DNA of 64,000 nucleotides, from the NCBI GenBank assembly GCA_008933995.1, contig WARS01000034.1, positions 1,193,501-1,257,500 of the forward strand. Reading direction: 5' to 3'. Origin of the DNA: Datnioides undecimradiatus (taxonomy: Eukaryota > Chordata > Actinopteri > Lobotiformes > Datnioididae). Below are positions 12,290 through 25,560 of the stretch, in pieces. The notes below the pieces were generated by a model that was not told where the DNA came from, ran no database searches, and worked only from the letters and a program-made list of their open reading frames with translations. The position numbers were made by a program, and so were the translations under genes. How positions within the stretch are numbered: position 1 is the stretch's first letter; each line of letters begins with the position of its first letter.

Positions 12290-12660
12290 GTCCTGAATTC
12301 ACTCTTCTTTTAGCTTTGGTCTGGTGTCAACAAACTCCTGGGGGAAATACCAGGCTCCTAAGTTAGCTACCTTCACCACCTAATTGCTAGCTCTCTAAGT
12401 CTGCTGCTTGTGCTGGGCAGGTAGTGTACATATATGCACTCCTGAGCTTTCTCACTGAAAACAGCTGTCAACTTTGCCTGCAAACTGATGGGTACAGTGA
12501 GAGTGAATCAAAACACTGAAGCTGCATGCCCTAAATCCACCACAATAAGCTGTTAAAGGCTCTGTAGATACCAAGAGAACTGCAGAGTCAGGGTGAGTTC
12601 ATCACTACAGGAAACACCTTTAATATCACATATAGTTATTTGTTCCATTGTTAATACAAC
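12290..12660. repeat. Interspersed repeat family B, fairly full copy
   Basis: It starts near 'attcactcttcttttagct' and ends near 'attgttccattgttaatac'. The first part matches 36545-36870 (shared 'attcactct-cttttagct', 'gagagtg-gaat-aa-caaaac-atgaa'), and the last part matches 59120-59240 ('gagtcaggtg', 'caacacctttcatata', 'ccactgttaa'). I recall a similar element scattered in teleost genomes; its class is unknown to me. Confidence 0.5.
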
Positions 12661-13069
12661 ATCATTATATCTATCAAATGTCAGACCAAAAGATGACAAA
12701 GCAGTCTGTATGGTGAAAGTCTCACATAGCTGAAAAAGATCTGGTGTGTAATACTGAACCATAAATGACAAACACAGAACTCATGTGACCCTTGACCACG
12801 ACTTTCTCACACAATAACCATACATAACCACAATATACAGGATGTCCTGTCTGCGGGAGTAATGGAGGAATCAGTAAAAGTGACAGCGGTGGAGCTGGTC
12901 CAGTCACAGAGTTGCATTAAATCCAAGTGTTTGGATTTGAGGGTGTTAACCACTCTGCTTTCCGCCCCTATTCTTGTACTTCCTTTGAATGTGGACATGA
13001 TTTCCTACCAAAAACAAAAAACAACAGAAAGTAAAGTTTCAAATGTGCACACAGTAAGAAAAGGCTCAT

Positions 13070-13380
13070 TCTAAACAGCCTGCAGCACCTTCCTCCTCTG
13101 ACAGAGTGACTGACATCTCCTTATCTAATAAATCCAGGAGATTAGGAAGTTGATGTAACCCTTTTAAATATATTACAGCTCTCATTACTCCTTTAAATAT
13201 TGTTATGACTATCGCCATCACAGTGGTGATGGTTATTCCAGCGGGAGAGATCATCAGTCAGAGCCTGTCACTGATTACGATTATTAATTGGGGAGGAGTG
13301 CTGTAGTAATGGGAGACTGGGAGGAGCAGCAGGGCTCATAAAGCACTGATCTTACTTCAAAGTCATCAGCAGAATAATAA
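13070..13380. promoter_or_regulatory. Candidate conserved non-coding element, vangl1 intron 2
   Basis: Repeat-free sequence with a hairpin-forming CCATCAC/GTGATGG pair at about 13215-13232, a GATTAcgATTATTAATTgg homeodomain-like cluster near 13273-13292, and paired TTTAAATAT words. The call is from texture only. Confidence 0.25.
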
Positions 13381-14009
13381 GCAGCTCAGGGGGAAAAGGA
13401 AAGGAAAGGTAACAATGAATAAGAGCAGTGAGTGTAGCAGACAGATGTGTTATACAGAAAAATTCCCTCTACAAACATTTTAAAACAGATATTTGGGGTT
13501 AAAGTTTATAATATTTATATGATATTTATAATTATCTTTATAATCACTGACAGTGTCAAATTCACTAGAAAACAAATGCAATTTACTTTTTACCCCCCCC
13601 CATTTTAAAAAGATTGGCTGGCTTAGAGCACACAACGTGTGAATGTGTGTCTGTACACACAGCATGTGTTATTATGTGAATCCCAGCAAACTATGATTCA
13701 TTGTGAGCGTCAGGAACAAAAAGGCAGAGGAACACCTGGTTCTCACCAGACTGGCGAGACTGCAAATGCGTAAGAAAAAGGTGTTAAGATGATGCGGGGG
13801 ACATGTAAACAACAAGCATTTTGAAATGTGCAATTGTGGATGCACAGAGACAGGAAGTACAGAGGCGAGCAGACCTGTGGGTAGCCAGGGAGTGGTTCAA
13901 ACAGATCAGCCTCTGTCTACCAGCCCCTCCCCTCCCCCAACCTGTTTTCTCATTCCCCCTTTCAGGAAGCTTCTGGGGTGATTGCACGGTGTAGAAACCT
14001 CACTCCCAA

Positions 14010-14013
<4 letters not shown>

Positions 14014-14061
<48 letters not shown>
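14014..14061 (+). repeat. (CA)n microsatellite
   Basis: About 23 uninterrupted CA units. Confidence 0.97.
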
Positions 14062-14062
<1 letters not shown>

Positions 14063-14099
14063 TCCCCCTCTTCCCACATCCTCTTCCTGCCTCATTAAC

Positions 14100-14410
14100 A
14101 TGCAGCCGGCTCATTGGTATTCTAACAGCGTGCTCTGCTATGATTTGATTAATGGAATTTGACTTCCAGCGTGGATCCCTGAAAACGGGTATGGCTTTTT
14201 GGAACAGTGAGGATGGGAGGGGAGGGAGGAGGTGGTCCTGCGAGGGCAGAGATGCCTGGCGAGCTGTGGCTGAGTCCTGCCAATTAGGCCCTGGAAGCCC
14301 CGTTTCCCTCTAACACCTGAGGATGAGAGTGGCTGTGATCGCATCCTCCACCTCACACAGAGGGGGAGCAGTGGCAGGACGGCAACTGAAGAAATGGAGC
14401 CAACTAGCAT
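14100..14410. promoter_or_regulatory. Candidate conserved non-coding element, vangl1 intron 2
   Basis: Repeat-free, moderately GC-rich block containing a TGATTTGATTAATGG homeodomain-type cluster and a CCAATTAGG site. No splice sites or coding signature. Texture-based call. Confidence 0.25.
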
Positions 14411-15989
14411 GGCACTTCAAACTGTCTGTGGACCAATTTGTTCTCTTGTTGGCTGGCAGAGCAACTCACACACCTGTGTGACACAGAGCTTTGTGACAGT
14501 GCAGCCATCTGAGCCGAGGTGCCGGTGGACAGCTCGGCCTCGGCCAAATGGGTAGAGTCATGAAGCCAAATAAAAACTGACCGACCACACACTCAGTGAG
14601 GTCGCCTCAAACCCTTAAACATGTTACAGAGCAAGAGAGGGAGGACGAGTGCAAGCACTCAGGCAATGAAGTGTGTGATGGGGTTGTTTAAAAGAAAGCT
14701 TTCTCAGTCCTGATTTTCTGTCTAAAAGGATATTAAAAGCATTTTTAGCTTTAAGTGGCTGATAAGATCCACAGAATATAGCCACGGCTGCAGCACATGA
14801 AGGTGTGGTGTGGACCCAGGCTGAGTTGGAGGGGTGCTGGGTGTGATAAGCTGCACCTCTGGATTAGCTTTATACAGATAACTCAACAGCAAGGGGACGC
14901 ATTCCAGTGACAAATAAAGGTCTGTGTTGTCTGAATGGCCAAAATCAACACACTATTGTTTAACATATGCAGGCATTCTCCAGAATGATGGATTGTCTGC
15001 TCAGAAAGCTGCATTAGTTCAGTGCTGTGAAAGGAGGTTTCCAAAGCATTTCTGATGAAGCAGACTGACACCTTAACACATTCCCACTGCTGATGTGTCC
15101 CAGTGGCCCACAAAGGTCAGCCTGCAGAGCCCTTCAGCTACCAAGGCTGGCATATTTTGAGTGTATTGGTGTTAAAACACTGCAGAATGAAGATTTTTCC
15201 TCATTGAGTGAGGGTGTAGTCAGAGGATAGGCTCTGTTTTCAGGGTGTGTTTTCCTTTAAAGTTAATTCAGATTTTCAGGAGCCAAGCCCCCTGGATTGA
15301 GACCACTCTCAGTTTTCAGACCTAATTAAGCAAGTTCAACTTACAAATCTATAGATGTATACAAAATGTCTCCTTTGTATGGAGAATCATCCAGGATCCT
15401 CCAAATGGTTTTAGAGCTGTGAATGAATTAGTTTAAATTTCTAGCTCCCATGCGAATGCTGCGCGCTGCCATATAAATTGGAGTCATACCAATCAAAAGA
15501 ACCAATTTTCCACATGAGCAGCTGCTAATATGAGATTTGCAATTTTATAATCATTTAAACACTCAAACTTGACAGAGTGAGGGAGCGCAGCTTTGGGGAA
15601 CTTTTGAGAGGAAAAGTGAACTGAAGTGGCTGATTACCAAACTCCCCTGTGCCTAAATTTAGTATGAGTTTGAGGCTGGTACATAATTGGGATTCAAAAC
15701 TGATAGAGTTGCAAAATATTGAAATAAAATGTTTGCTTATTAATCTATATAATTTTTCAGGAAAAAAAATAAATACCAGACTGATTTTAAACCTCCATCC
15801 TTCAGATTCAACCGGTGACATCTATCTAAAACATGCATATTACAACCAAGGTGTGAAAATTATATTATCGCCCTTCCCTCACAGTTAATTGTGTAGCTCT
15901 AGATTCTGGCTAAAGCTTAAAATCACTGTAATACCCACAATTAAGATTGCTCTCTGGGGTATAAGTGTGTTGCTCTCGTACACTTGAAT

Positions 15990-16690
15990 GCGGTCAGAAG
16001 GGAATAAAAGCTTGCAAATAAAGAAGTCGGAGTCATCGGCTTGTTTGGTCTCAGCTTTTGGCAGGAAGTCATGTCCACGGACACGCGCCTGCTCTGCCAC
16101 CAGAGCCAGGACAATTTTTTTGTGGAAGCCTCTTGGACACCAGTGTGGGATTGTTTGACACAGGAGGAGATGCTGTGGGCATGAAGCCAGCAATCAGAGG
16201 GAACATCTCCAAAAACCCTGCACCGTCTGTTAATGAACAACCAAAGCCAATCCTGATTCTCCTATTATATTCTGACAAATTGTGTTTAAGACTGACTCAC
16301 AAATATGCATTCATACAAACATTGCATGTGATTATTTGTATGGGTGCACGAATGCAAGTAGCAAAAACACTCCCACGTGCCTGCATCTGTTCCCGGCATC
16401 AGTGTAATTAGACAACAGTGATCCAGAGCTGCCTCATGCGTGGCACCCCTCAGCGTAAAAAGATTACCTTCAGACGAGGATGGCAAGGGCTTTCAAAGGC
16501 AACAGTTTCTTCTGTCTTTCTTTCTTTTTTTTTTTGAATATCAAATTAGAGGCCAGCCGGTGGCTTTGGCACAGTCATGGTAGGAGCGGAGGAGCAGAGG
16601 AGCAGAAAAGGCACTTGGCGAGGATGCACATATGTTCCTTTCCAATTTGCTGTCACTCAGTTGAAAGGCTTCAGAAACAGTAAGCAGGGG
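15990..16690. promoter_or_regulatory. Candidate conserved non-coding blocks, vangl1 intron 2
   Basis: Two repeat-poor segments (about 15990-16250 and 16400-16690) with balanced composition and no microsatellite. Short overlapping frames on both strands show no recognisable domain. Inference from texture. Confidence 0.2.
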
Positions 16691-18534
16691 ACAGGAGCTC
16701 CCACCACCACTGCCCATCTCCAAACCACCAACCTCTCTGCCCCCCGTCTTTGATTCCAACAAAGTGAGGCCACTTTTGCTCAGCGTAACTTTGAGCTACA
16801 AGGGCACATTCCTGCCCCAGGGAATGCAAGTGAGGGGAACAAGTGATACGCCTGCGCCTATCCATCCTCAGAGAGTAGCCAGGAATCCATTAAAGGGTGG
16901 GGGCGAAGAGGGGGAAGGCGATGCAGAGGAGAGGTCAAGAACAAACAAGAAAGGGGGCAGCTGCTGCATTCATATCATGATGGTCACATGGGAACAAAAA
17001 ATGGGTATGATGAGAAGAAGGAGAGGAAAGAGATAAAGAGCGAGAAGGGTGTAAGTGTGAAGGAGAATGAGACACTGACAGAAAGTGGTCGGCGACGTGA
17101 GACAAAGTCTTTTAAAACCGCAACAGGTGGCAGCAGCAACAGAGGAGCAAGAGAGATATATGGCGAACAAGCAGGAGGGGGCCCGCCAGTGAAAAGGGAA
17201 GGGCTGTAGTGGAACAGGAGCCTCCTCCTCTCATCTCCTCTCTGCTGAGCCATCAGTCAGTCGGGCCTCTTCAGCACCTGTCTCCCGCTGCCTTCCTGAG
17301 GCCTGTCAGCCACAGCCATTTCACTGCTGACAGACTAATGCGCCTACACAAGCTGTGGGCTCCACACAAGCCAGGCCGGAGAGGAAGATAGAGATATACC
17401 AAAGGTGGGGGTCACAGAGGTGGACGCAAGGAAAGAGGGTGGAGGCGTTTAGGGAAAGAAAGGGTGAGGGAGAAGAAATAAAGATGAGACAAGGGTTTCA
17501 GTAGATTCTGTCAGCTACATGTTCGCTATATCGACATTCGTTCACACGTCCAAAAAACTTATTTTGGTCCAGTATTTTCAACATTCAACACTACAGAGTG
17601 TAATCGTCCAAAGGTGCATTTCAGCAAGAAACAGAAATGTGTCACTAAAAAGAGAAAACTGACTTAATCTGCATCTTAAATCAATTGACCTTTGGTTCTT
17701 GGGTCTATTTTGGATGAATTCAGCAACAGTGGCCCCATATTTTGTTAACAGAATTATTAGATAAACACTTGCAACCTTTTGGAATCACACAGAAAAAAAT
17801 GAAAAAAGGTAAAATATCAAAATCGTCTGTGTGTCTACATTTAATTACAATGAGGGATATGTTTTAAGGAACAATTTGAAGTCAGAATAATAAATAAAAA
17901 GGAGCAAAACTTGCAGAACCAGCAGCTCCATTACCTCTAATCTAGAACCACATCCTCTACTTATTGTCCTCAGTTCATCTGAATCAATGGTGAACTTAAG
18001 CTCTGCTCAGAGACTCTTTGTTTCCAGAGAAATTTAATATGCACACACCAGAGGAAAACTACAGTTCCAACCATTGAAACGTGGCTGGAGATTTAATTAA
18101 TACCTTTCATTTAGAAACGATTTAACCCACTTTGATAGAAGGTTGGGACATCTGATTGAACACCTGCAATGTGAAGACCCTCTACGCTTAATACCTTTGT
18201 AATATTTTACAGTATCATATAAGTATGAGTCAAATACAGGAAGTGCGATTAACAAGGCTCTTTGTTGTCCCCTTTGTTCTGTTTATTTTGATGATTCTGT
18301 TTCCATGCTTTCACCTACTGACTGCATGTTAAGTGGATAGTTGTACAGCACATCCTCTGGCGTTGTAACTGGTAAACAGTGGTTCATATTTATATGTACG
18401 TGTGAAGCAAAATGTTCAACAAAAATATGTTTATATGTGAGAAAAGAGGTGATTCGGTCAAACTGCTCCAACCCTTGAGTCAACACAGAGGCAGGAGGAA
18501 GGAGTATTATTAACAAAGCAGGATTTGGTCTTAC

Positions 18535-18605
18535 CCGTGCCTGTGGGATCCCCGGGAGCGTCCGGAGTAGTAAGAGTAGCCCGAGTAGGTGGACTCTGTG
18601 TCCAT
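18535..18605 (-). CDS. vangl1: vangl1 first coding exon (start codon)
   Basis: The minus-strand ATG at 18605 lies in a strong Kozak context (ATCACCATGG). It encodes MDTESTYSGYSYYSGRSRGS then HRH and two bases of a Gly codon, ending at donor GG|GTAAGA. Joined to 10504-10630 the frame stays open for 66 residues. The opening MDTES-YSGYSYYS is the hallmark N-terminus of Vangl proteins and matches vertebrate VANGL1; VANGL2 has Gln at residue 6 and Lys at residue 13. The product is a core planar-cell-polarity membrane scaffold needed for convergent extension, neural tube closure and oriented cilia or hair cells. The Ser/Tyr-rich N-tail is cytoplasmic. An in-frame alternative start is not apparent. 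The gene is incomplete here: about 460 further residues expected for the family lie left of the window. Confidence 0.92.
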
Positions 18606-18867
18606 GGTGATGCAGTCCTGCCCAGGCAGCTGGGCTTCAGGGGGAGGCAACACAGAGGTTGCTTGGCTAGACCGCTGGCAGACGCTTGTTGAGCTAGAGG
18701 CGATCAATTGGCTCGCTCAAGAGGCTGACAGAGGTGGCGAGCTGTCGGCAGTCAGGCTTGAAAGCGACCCTGGGGGTGCCCGGTGAGGAAACATCAACCT
18801 GGAGGGAAGGCAGACGGGAAATTTGAATTCAAAATGTGAAATGTCTGGGAAACCTGCCCACATGAGA
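18606..18867 (-). other. vangl1: vangl1 5' UTR part of exon 2
   Basis: Upstream of the start codon on the minus strand the first convincing acceptor is at 18868-18870 (ctcctcctgcctctaaCAG). That makes this about 262 bp of leader in the same exon as the ATG. An acceptor nearer the ATG cannot be excluded. Confidence 0.5.
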
Positions 18868-21259
18868 CTGTTAGAGGCAGGAGGAGCCAGCCAGGGAGAG
18901 ACCATCTGAAATAGAATAAAGAACATTAAAGAATGAATCACTACAGGCTTCTTTATCACATCTATTTCTATCACTTAGTATTCGTTACCAGCACTCATGC
19001 ATGAGGACTGAGCTGTGCCTGTGTTTCTTTGCAGCTACATTACAATCAGAATCTTCTAGCTCCAAACCTGCAGTGACAACACTTTAAGTTATAGGCGGCT
19101 CTCAGGAGGCTACATCACAGCTGAGCGTTCCAGATAAAAGAAACATTGTGAGTGTGAAACAGCGATTTGTTCTTATTCCCATACGGCTGACAACTGTTGT
19201 TCAGAGGCAGTTTTAAGTCTCTGACACACAGCAAACAATTTAAGCCCCGACACTGACAAGCTTTGAGAGGACGAGCGCAGCAGAGAGTGCACTGGAGATA
19301 AAAGCTGCTCTTTCACTGGAGAAGTTCAGTGAGATGGAGGTGTTGCCAGTTTGGCAGAGTCTCAGTGAGTCGTGATAGCAAACTAAAACAAGCAGTGAGG
19401 CTGTCCTGGTTTTTTCCTGCAAGTCATTATTTTTAATAAACACTCACTGTATCAGTATAATGCATGTTAAATTTTCATTACTACACTTCAGAGCCAAACT
19501 GTCACAGCAGAAATACTCAGAGGATCCTATAAATACTAAAAAAACAACTGAATTTGGCTCAGACAGGCTTCATTTGAAAATGAAGAAACTTCTTCAGTGA
19601 AGCGTGAGATGATGACAGCAATAACAGCTCCTTAAACATTGCTTTTGATAGCATTTTAACTTTAAGCCATTGCCTACATGCAGTGCAATGAATTCTACTG
19701 CAATGAATCAATTAAGAGATTAATTGATTAGTCAAACACCAGCAATAAAATTTACTCCAATTGAAATTTCAGTTTCTAGTTTTTAGGAAAACAAATTAGT
19801 CTGACAGTTAAGTCTGGGCTTCTTTAACTCCACAAATAGGAACAGAAAACATATCTGAAGGCTGTTTATTAACATTTATATACAAATAACACTGGGTTTC
19901 AGTACTTTAAAAAAATCTGAAATGTGACTTACATTTTTGTATAATTAATAAAGCATTTTTGAAAATTTGTTTTAGTTTCTGTGATAGAAACACAGACTGC
20001 AGCACCAGGCTGCTAATACAGCTGCACCTTACCCTCAGATGCTATACTATACTTTGTTAATCCCAAAGGGTAACAGCTCTTGATCTATTTACAACTGAGA
20101 CTGAAATACGCCTACATTTACACCTCTGAAGTCAAAAATATAAAAAACTAAATTCAAGGATTAAAGAATGCAAAGATGGAAACTGCTGTGGAAAGTGTCA
20201 TTGAAAACTAAATGATACAGTGTCACTGAAGCTGATGATTATTTTTCATTATTGTGTAATAACATGAATTATTTTTATTTTATTGTATTGCAGAATTTCA
20301 TTGCATAATATTTTTCTCAATTAAACATTTGGTCATTTGGAAAACTGTAAAACAACTAACAAAAAACCCAAACATATTGAGTTTCATATTTAATAAGATA
20401 ACCAGCAAATATTCACATTTGGCAGCCTGGATCCAATTTTTTTACTTTGACTAACTGTCACATCAACAATTAATAATTAAAACAATAATTATTGACTTAA
20501 TTGGGGAACCAGGGCTCCATTGAGTACATGAACATTTTGATCAACAGTCAGAGGACACTGTAAAAGGAGATTTCAGTAATGAAAGCCTTGGTTATTAAAC
20601 TAAGTAACTGCACAATGTCCCTGTAAGCTCACTGAGTAACCTAGATAGATGAAATGTAAATGAAAATAATCATTATTTGTTCTCCTCTATGCGGCATTCC
20701 TATCTGTTGACACCACAAAAAGACATGCAGTCTACATGCAGTTTAGAAATGTGAGCACCGCCCAACAACATGAACAAAACAAACTACTGCAAATTTGAAA
20801 CTAAATGCATACAACCATACTGCCTTTACATGTATTTTACTGAAGAGTTCAGGTTTCTCCAGCTGGATAGATGCTTTTACCCGAAGCACTACACAAACAC
20901 TGTGATGGTGGCTGTTACAGGGAAGTGTGTTGGGTGACTGGATCTACATTAAGTAATTTCCAGTGAAATGAAGCTGTACATGCAGTAAATGTGCTGATGG
21001 CAGCATGTCTGGATGCTAGAGCCATTCCATTAATTATAATTTAAAAAAAACAGCAATAAAGGAAAGAAGCGGATGATCAGATGACAGCTATTGAAGTGAC
21101 TGTGCAAAGATGGAGGTATGTGAATGAGATAAATTTGGCTCAAAGGAGTCACATTAAAAGCACACATTTGAGTACCTGCGCAAAGGGAGGGAGAAAGAGA
21201 AAAGTGAGTCACGGGTAGCTTGAGGCATGCTGTAAATACACTCATGTAACACACCTGCC

Positions 21260-21261
<2 letters not shown>

Positions 21262-21310
<49 letters not shown>
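21262..21310 (+). repeat. (CA)n microsatellite
   Basis: About 24 uninterrupted CA units. Confidence 0.97.
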
Positions 21311-21313
<3 letters not shown>

Positions 21314-21502
21314 CCTCTCAAACGGCTCTAGGTGAGAAGAAAAATGTGTGGTGTGAAATACACAGGTAGTTAAAACTTAACTCAAAAAGACCTAAATCAT
21401 ATTCATGCTCAGATAACACTCACTTCTCTGTACATGTGCACTTTGAGCCAGCCCGCCTACACTTGGCATTAAACAGCCGTGAACCCTACATACATGAAGT
21501 GG

Positions 21503-21535
21503 AGCTGATATTAAATCAGAGCTGATATTAACCAG
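21503..21535 (+). repeat. Short tandem duplication (17-bp unit)
   Basis: 'agctgatattaaatcag' is followed directly by 'agctgatattaaccag', two near-identical adjacent copies. Confidence 0.8.
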
Positions 21536-22474
21536 AGGGCTCTCAAACAAGGTTAAGTGACTCCATGTTTGGGGTTAAACTTACCCATCAGCAGTATTTT
21601 AGGTGAAGTATGAACACATTTCTATTTTCTAATATATCTGCATCCATCATCTAGAGCGCTTCAAACACCTCTCTATCTTCTCTTTCATACCATCACTTTG
21701 CCCTGACACAGTCTGAGGCGGCGGTACGCCTCCTGATCGAAACCTGCCCTGAAACTCTCAGACAAGGCTTCCAGCACAAACACCTAGATTTATGGCTGAT
21801 TTATGGCTCCAGCCGCCTTAAAGGTGGTGAGAAACTGAAGCAAACCGTCTCCCTCGCAAGTTAACCACGCTTTTCTGCATTCACAATGCCGAGAAAAAAG
21901 AGCCACTTAGCCAGATTTAGTGCAGTAAACACAGTCCTTATCTGCCACTCAGAGGGAAACAAACATCACTGGGTCCAAAAATACACTGTGGCACAAAACA
22001 TCTAGTATGACCCAGTTCTGAGGACTGTGGTGTCGGCACATCTGTGTGTTGCTGAGTGTATACGTGTGTGTACGTGTGTGTGTGTCTTGCGTGACTGTGA
22101 CAGACTCCTGAAAATGCTTTGAAGGTTGCGCAACTGCATATTTGGATATGCTCGTTCTGCAAATCATTTTTAAATGTTTGAATCATCCTCACATGGTGAC
22201 AAATCCTCCCTCAACTGGTTCTCCAGAGTCTCGCTGCCAGCCAACAGCTGCATTACTGATCCTGCGGAGCTCTGCAGGTGAGGGAGGCGCTCTGAACAAC
22301 ATTAACATCAGCAACTTCTTAATCCTGTGAAAATGTCCCAAACTGGGGACTTTTAGCACAATTATATTTATTTGACTAATTCATACATGAATTTGGACCC
22401 GTCCCATAGTTTAAAGCAGGGCTCTCAAACTCAAATTACATGCAATCCCAGATTTTAAAAGTTAATAGGAATAA

Positions 22475-22982
22475 AATCACATTTTGGGGAAAACTGGTTA
22501 TTTGCTTTCTCGCTGAGATAAGTAGATTGATACTTCTCTCATGTTTGTGTGCTAAATATAGAGCTAAAGCCAGAAGTCTGTTTAGCATATAGACTCAAAA
22601 ACAGGGAGAATCAATGATACCGGCACCTACCAGCACCTCTAAAGCTCACCAGTGTTATATCTCATGTGTTCAACCTGTACAAAACTTAAGGTTAAAGAGG
22701 GCGATAGGAAACACTGTCCCAGGAATTTGTTGTTTTTACAGTTGTATTTTTGTACACAATAAACAAAGAAGCTGCAAGATGTCTCAGAGAAGCTAGGAAG
22801 CATATTTGGTCACCTTTGGATAGAGTTAGGATGGCAATTTCCAGTCTCTCTAGTGCTACACTAGTCAGTTAGCTGGCTGCTTATGGTAGCTTCATATTTA
22901 GTGTGCAGGCTTGAGAGTGACATTAATCTTCTCATTAACTCTCAGTGAGAAAGTAACTAAGCAAATTAGCCAAAATGTTGAA
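22475..22982. mobile_element. MITE-like element with long terminal inverted arms (family A, near complete)
   Basis: The left arm (about 22480-22590: 'attttgggg', 'tttgctttctcgctgaga', 'ctctcatgtttgtgtgctaaatat') is mirrored in reverse complement by the right arm (about 22860-22980: 'atatttagtgtgcaggcttgagag', 'taactctcagtgagaaag', 'ccaaaatgt'). Between the arms is about 270 bp including 'accagcacctctaaagctcac'. There is no reading frame for a transposase, so a non-autonomous DNA element is the likely class. Several decayed copies occur in this window. Confidence 0.6.
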
Positions 22983-23049
22983 CTGAAGAGAAGCTGAATA
23001 AAGTGAATAAAGTGGATTGTGCAGCTTTGCTTAGAAAAACATGTTTAAA

Positions 23050-23295
23050 ATTTAAAAAAAATGAGCACCTTGGTTCAAAGGGACCTGTATGGAGATGTCT
23101 GGGCATTGCTAATGCTCTACTGCAGGAATTCACCGATGGAATAATGACTGCTGAGCAAGCTGGACACAATCACGGAGGCATTTCCATCACCTGTTTTAAT
23201 CCTCTTAAAAGCAAGGGCACGCGGCTGAATGAGGGATTAATAGGGTTAAATGAGTGCGTGGTCCAGGTTCAGTCAGAGTGCAGCCGCCAGTAAAG
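23050..23295. promoter_or_regulatory. Candidate conserved non-coding element, vangl1 intron 1
   Basis: Repeat-free sequence directly after the family A element, with a GGGATTAATAGGGTTAAATGAG homeodomain-like cluster and dense balanced sequence. Frames here have no domain. Texture-based call. Confidence 0.25.
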
Positions 23296-25359
23296 ACAGC
23301 AGCTAAGTTAAAGGCTGATCGATTATTTCCTGCTGCAGCGTTTCCACACATCACCTATGAATTCACACTGAACAGGATAGTAGAATCACGCACATGCACA
23401 CCACTAACTCAGTGAGAGGCCTGGCTTTGAGGTCTATATTGAAGTGAAACAGGATATGTGGGTGTTCTCACATGTGGTTTCTGTCTTTGCCATGCCAGAG
23501 AAAATTGGTAAGCGGAACCACTTCAAGTTTGCAAAGAGGGTCTGAGGCTGAAACAGGAATCCCCTGCTCTGGAGGGGAGGGAGCCCTGGCAGATTCTTCA
23601 CAGTAATCCAAGACCCCTGCTGAGCTGCTGGCTTGTCTGTTTGTCCTGGCAAACACTGGCAACGAGGAATGGGACAGGAGGAAGTACAAAATTATCACAG
23701 CAATCGAGCATAAAGGGTACAGTCTCTCACGAGGACATTTTATTCACTTTGTTCCAATAAAAATCAGTGTTCAAGAGAATGCCAATGCTGTGCTATGTTA
23801 AATAACACTTCAAACAAGCAAACAGGTGTAGCAACCTGAGCGTAGACTCCAGGATCAGCGACAGAGTAAACATCCAGCGGCCCAAGCTGAGAATGTAAAC
23901 AAACAAAGTGGTGTAAACAGCCCAAGAAAACACTTTCATCGCTGAGCACAGAGCTGGAGCACAGTTACACTGGAGCCATGAGACATCTGCTGTCAGCCGC
24001 CGTAAACAAATCAGTGCTGCTCGGCTGCATCTTTCACATGACGTCCAATAAATAAATGCATCAGCGTCGCTGCTTGCTGAGATTCAATTATCAACGGCTC
24101 AAGTGAATACATGGAGACAACGACACCTTGACACCTTAACTATGGCAGTATGCACAGCAACATCTCAAATATCATTACTCTCAACATCTTCAGACTGCAC
24201 ACAATGTGCTCAGTTTAGAAAATGCAAATTGTCATAAGAATGCTTGGTATGTCACTGTCTTTAGGACAGTTTTGTGGTTTGGTGAGTGGCAAATCTTTCA
24301 GGAAAAGCTCTGCATTAACACTGCAGTGTAGGCATATGAAAGTCATAGTGCTATGAATGCAAAGTGGTACATATTGAATCCTTTCTATACTTGAATCAAG
24401 TTCACTCACAGGCCACCATACGTGAGGGTAAACACAGTGGAGTATTGGTATTTTCCTGACCGTTCTGCCTGGACTGATGGGTGAATATGACCTCAACTCA
24501 GCTGCCATACTACAGCAGAGTAACAACTTTCCATAACTGGATCCATCACTTGTTCCATGTGGAGCAATTAAAACTAAAACTGGTTTAATTACGCAAAATC
24601 TGTTTTGTAACAAAGATTACAAAAACACGACAAAGTCAGTTTTTCCTATGTTGTGTTCAATGTCTTCTTGAATAGTACAGCAAGTTGTTGTTCAAAGTCA
24701 GTCTAGATTTTGTTTTGATCTTTTGCCTAGTGAGATCACATGAGGTGGTAGATTGCTCTTTCCGGCAGCTGGTTTGGTATTAAAGAGGAAAATACCTGTG
24801 AAAGTATGCCTTATATGCGTGATGCAACCCAAAAATTTGTTTGGCCTTTAAAACTTCTGTAGTCTGAGCACAGCCTAGAAGTAATATATGAGACTGACCT
24901 TTCTGAGGATGTTTGGGGAATGTCCAGGGAGGGACACGGCTGACTCACAACCTCCTGGACCCCATAACCATGGCAGTGAACAACAGACGAGGATTCAAAT
25001 GTTCAGTGAAGTAAGTCTGCTGTAGTCTAAAAATCACTGAACCACCAAGGTGCTGGCCTGCAAACTGACCTGAATCTCTAAAGACTGAAGACTTACTGTT
25101 TGTGAGTAGGAGTCAAGCAAGGAGCAGAAGATTACTTCCAGTTTCCTTGTGTAAAGTGGCAAATTAAGCATCTAATGAAGCAGATAAGATGATCCGTTAT
25201 GTTTTCATTCTAAACCTCCTTTCAGGCAAGCTGTTCATCCGTTCTTCCTTTTTGCAGAGTAGAAGTGAAAAGCCCCGTGTAGCTCATTCACACTCTGCAA
25301 TGATTAATCCTGAAATCCCACAGCCTTTTATGGCACTTCTTTGATTCCTGCACCAGCCC

Positions 25360-25560
25360 AAGGCTAGCTTTTACACTGATCTGCTGCAGAAACAACGGTT
25401 TCTCCCCTTTGGAAAAATAATATTCCGACTGAAGCCAGGCAAAGAGAGACAAATGTTCAGGAAATGATGATTTCTCTTCATCGCAGTCTTGATTGAAATC
25501 ATCAGGGCTGAGTTTGTAGACAACACGTGGTCTTGAAAAGATGCCAGTTTGAGCAAAGAT
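25360..25560. promoter_or_regulatory. Candidate conserved non-coding element, vangl1 intron 1
   Basis: Repeat-free block with a TTGATTGAAATCATCAGGG pair of ATTGA/ATCA words and an ACACGTGG E-box. Texture-based call. Confidence 0.22.

Larger units (their letters stand above)
10631..18534. other. vangl1 intron 2
   Basis: A 7.9-kb intron bounded by the two recognised vangl1 exons. It contains a repeat copy (12290-12660), a long (CA)n tract (14014-14061), enhancer-like single-copy blocks (13070-13380, 14100-14410, 15990-16250, 16400-16690) and purine-rich sequence at about 16870-17480. No additional exon is supported. Confidence 0.8.

Noticed and set aside
10504..18605. Assignment of the Vangl gene to vangl2
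   Set aside because: The N-terminus MDTESTYSGYSYYS, the SHRHGER link, SEKSVTI and EQVQ match VANGL1. VANGL2 has MD-ESQYSGYSYKS and a GDKSVTI block.
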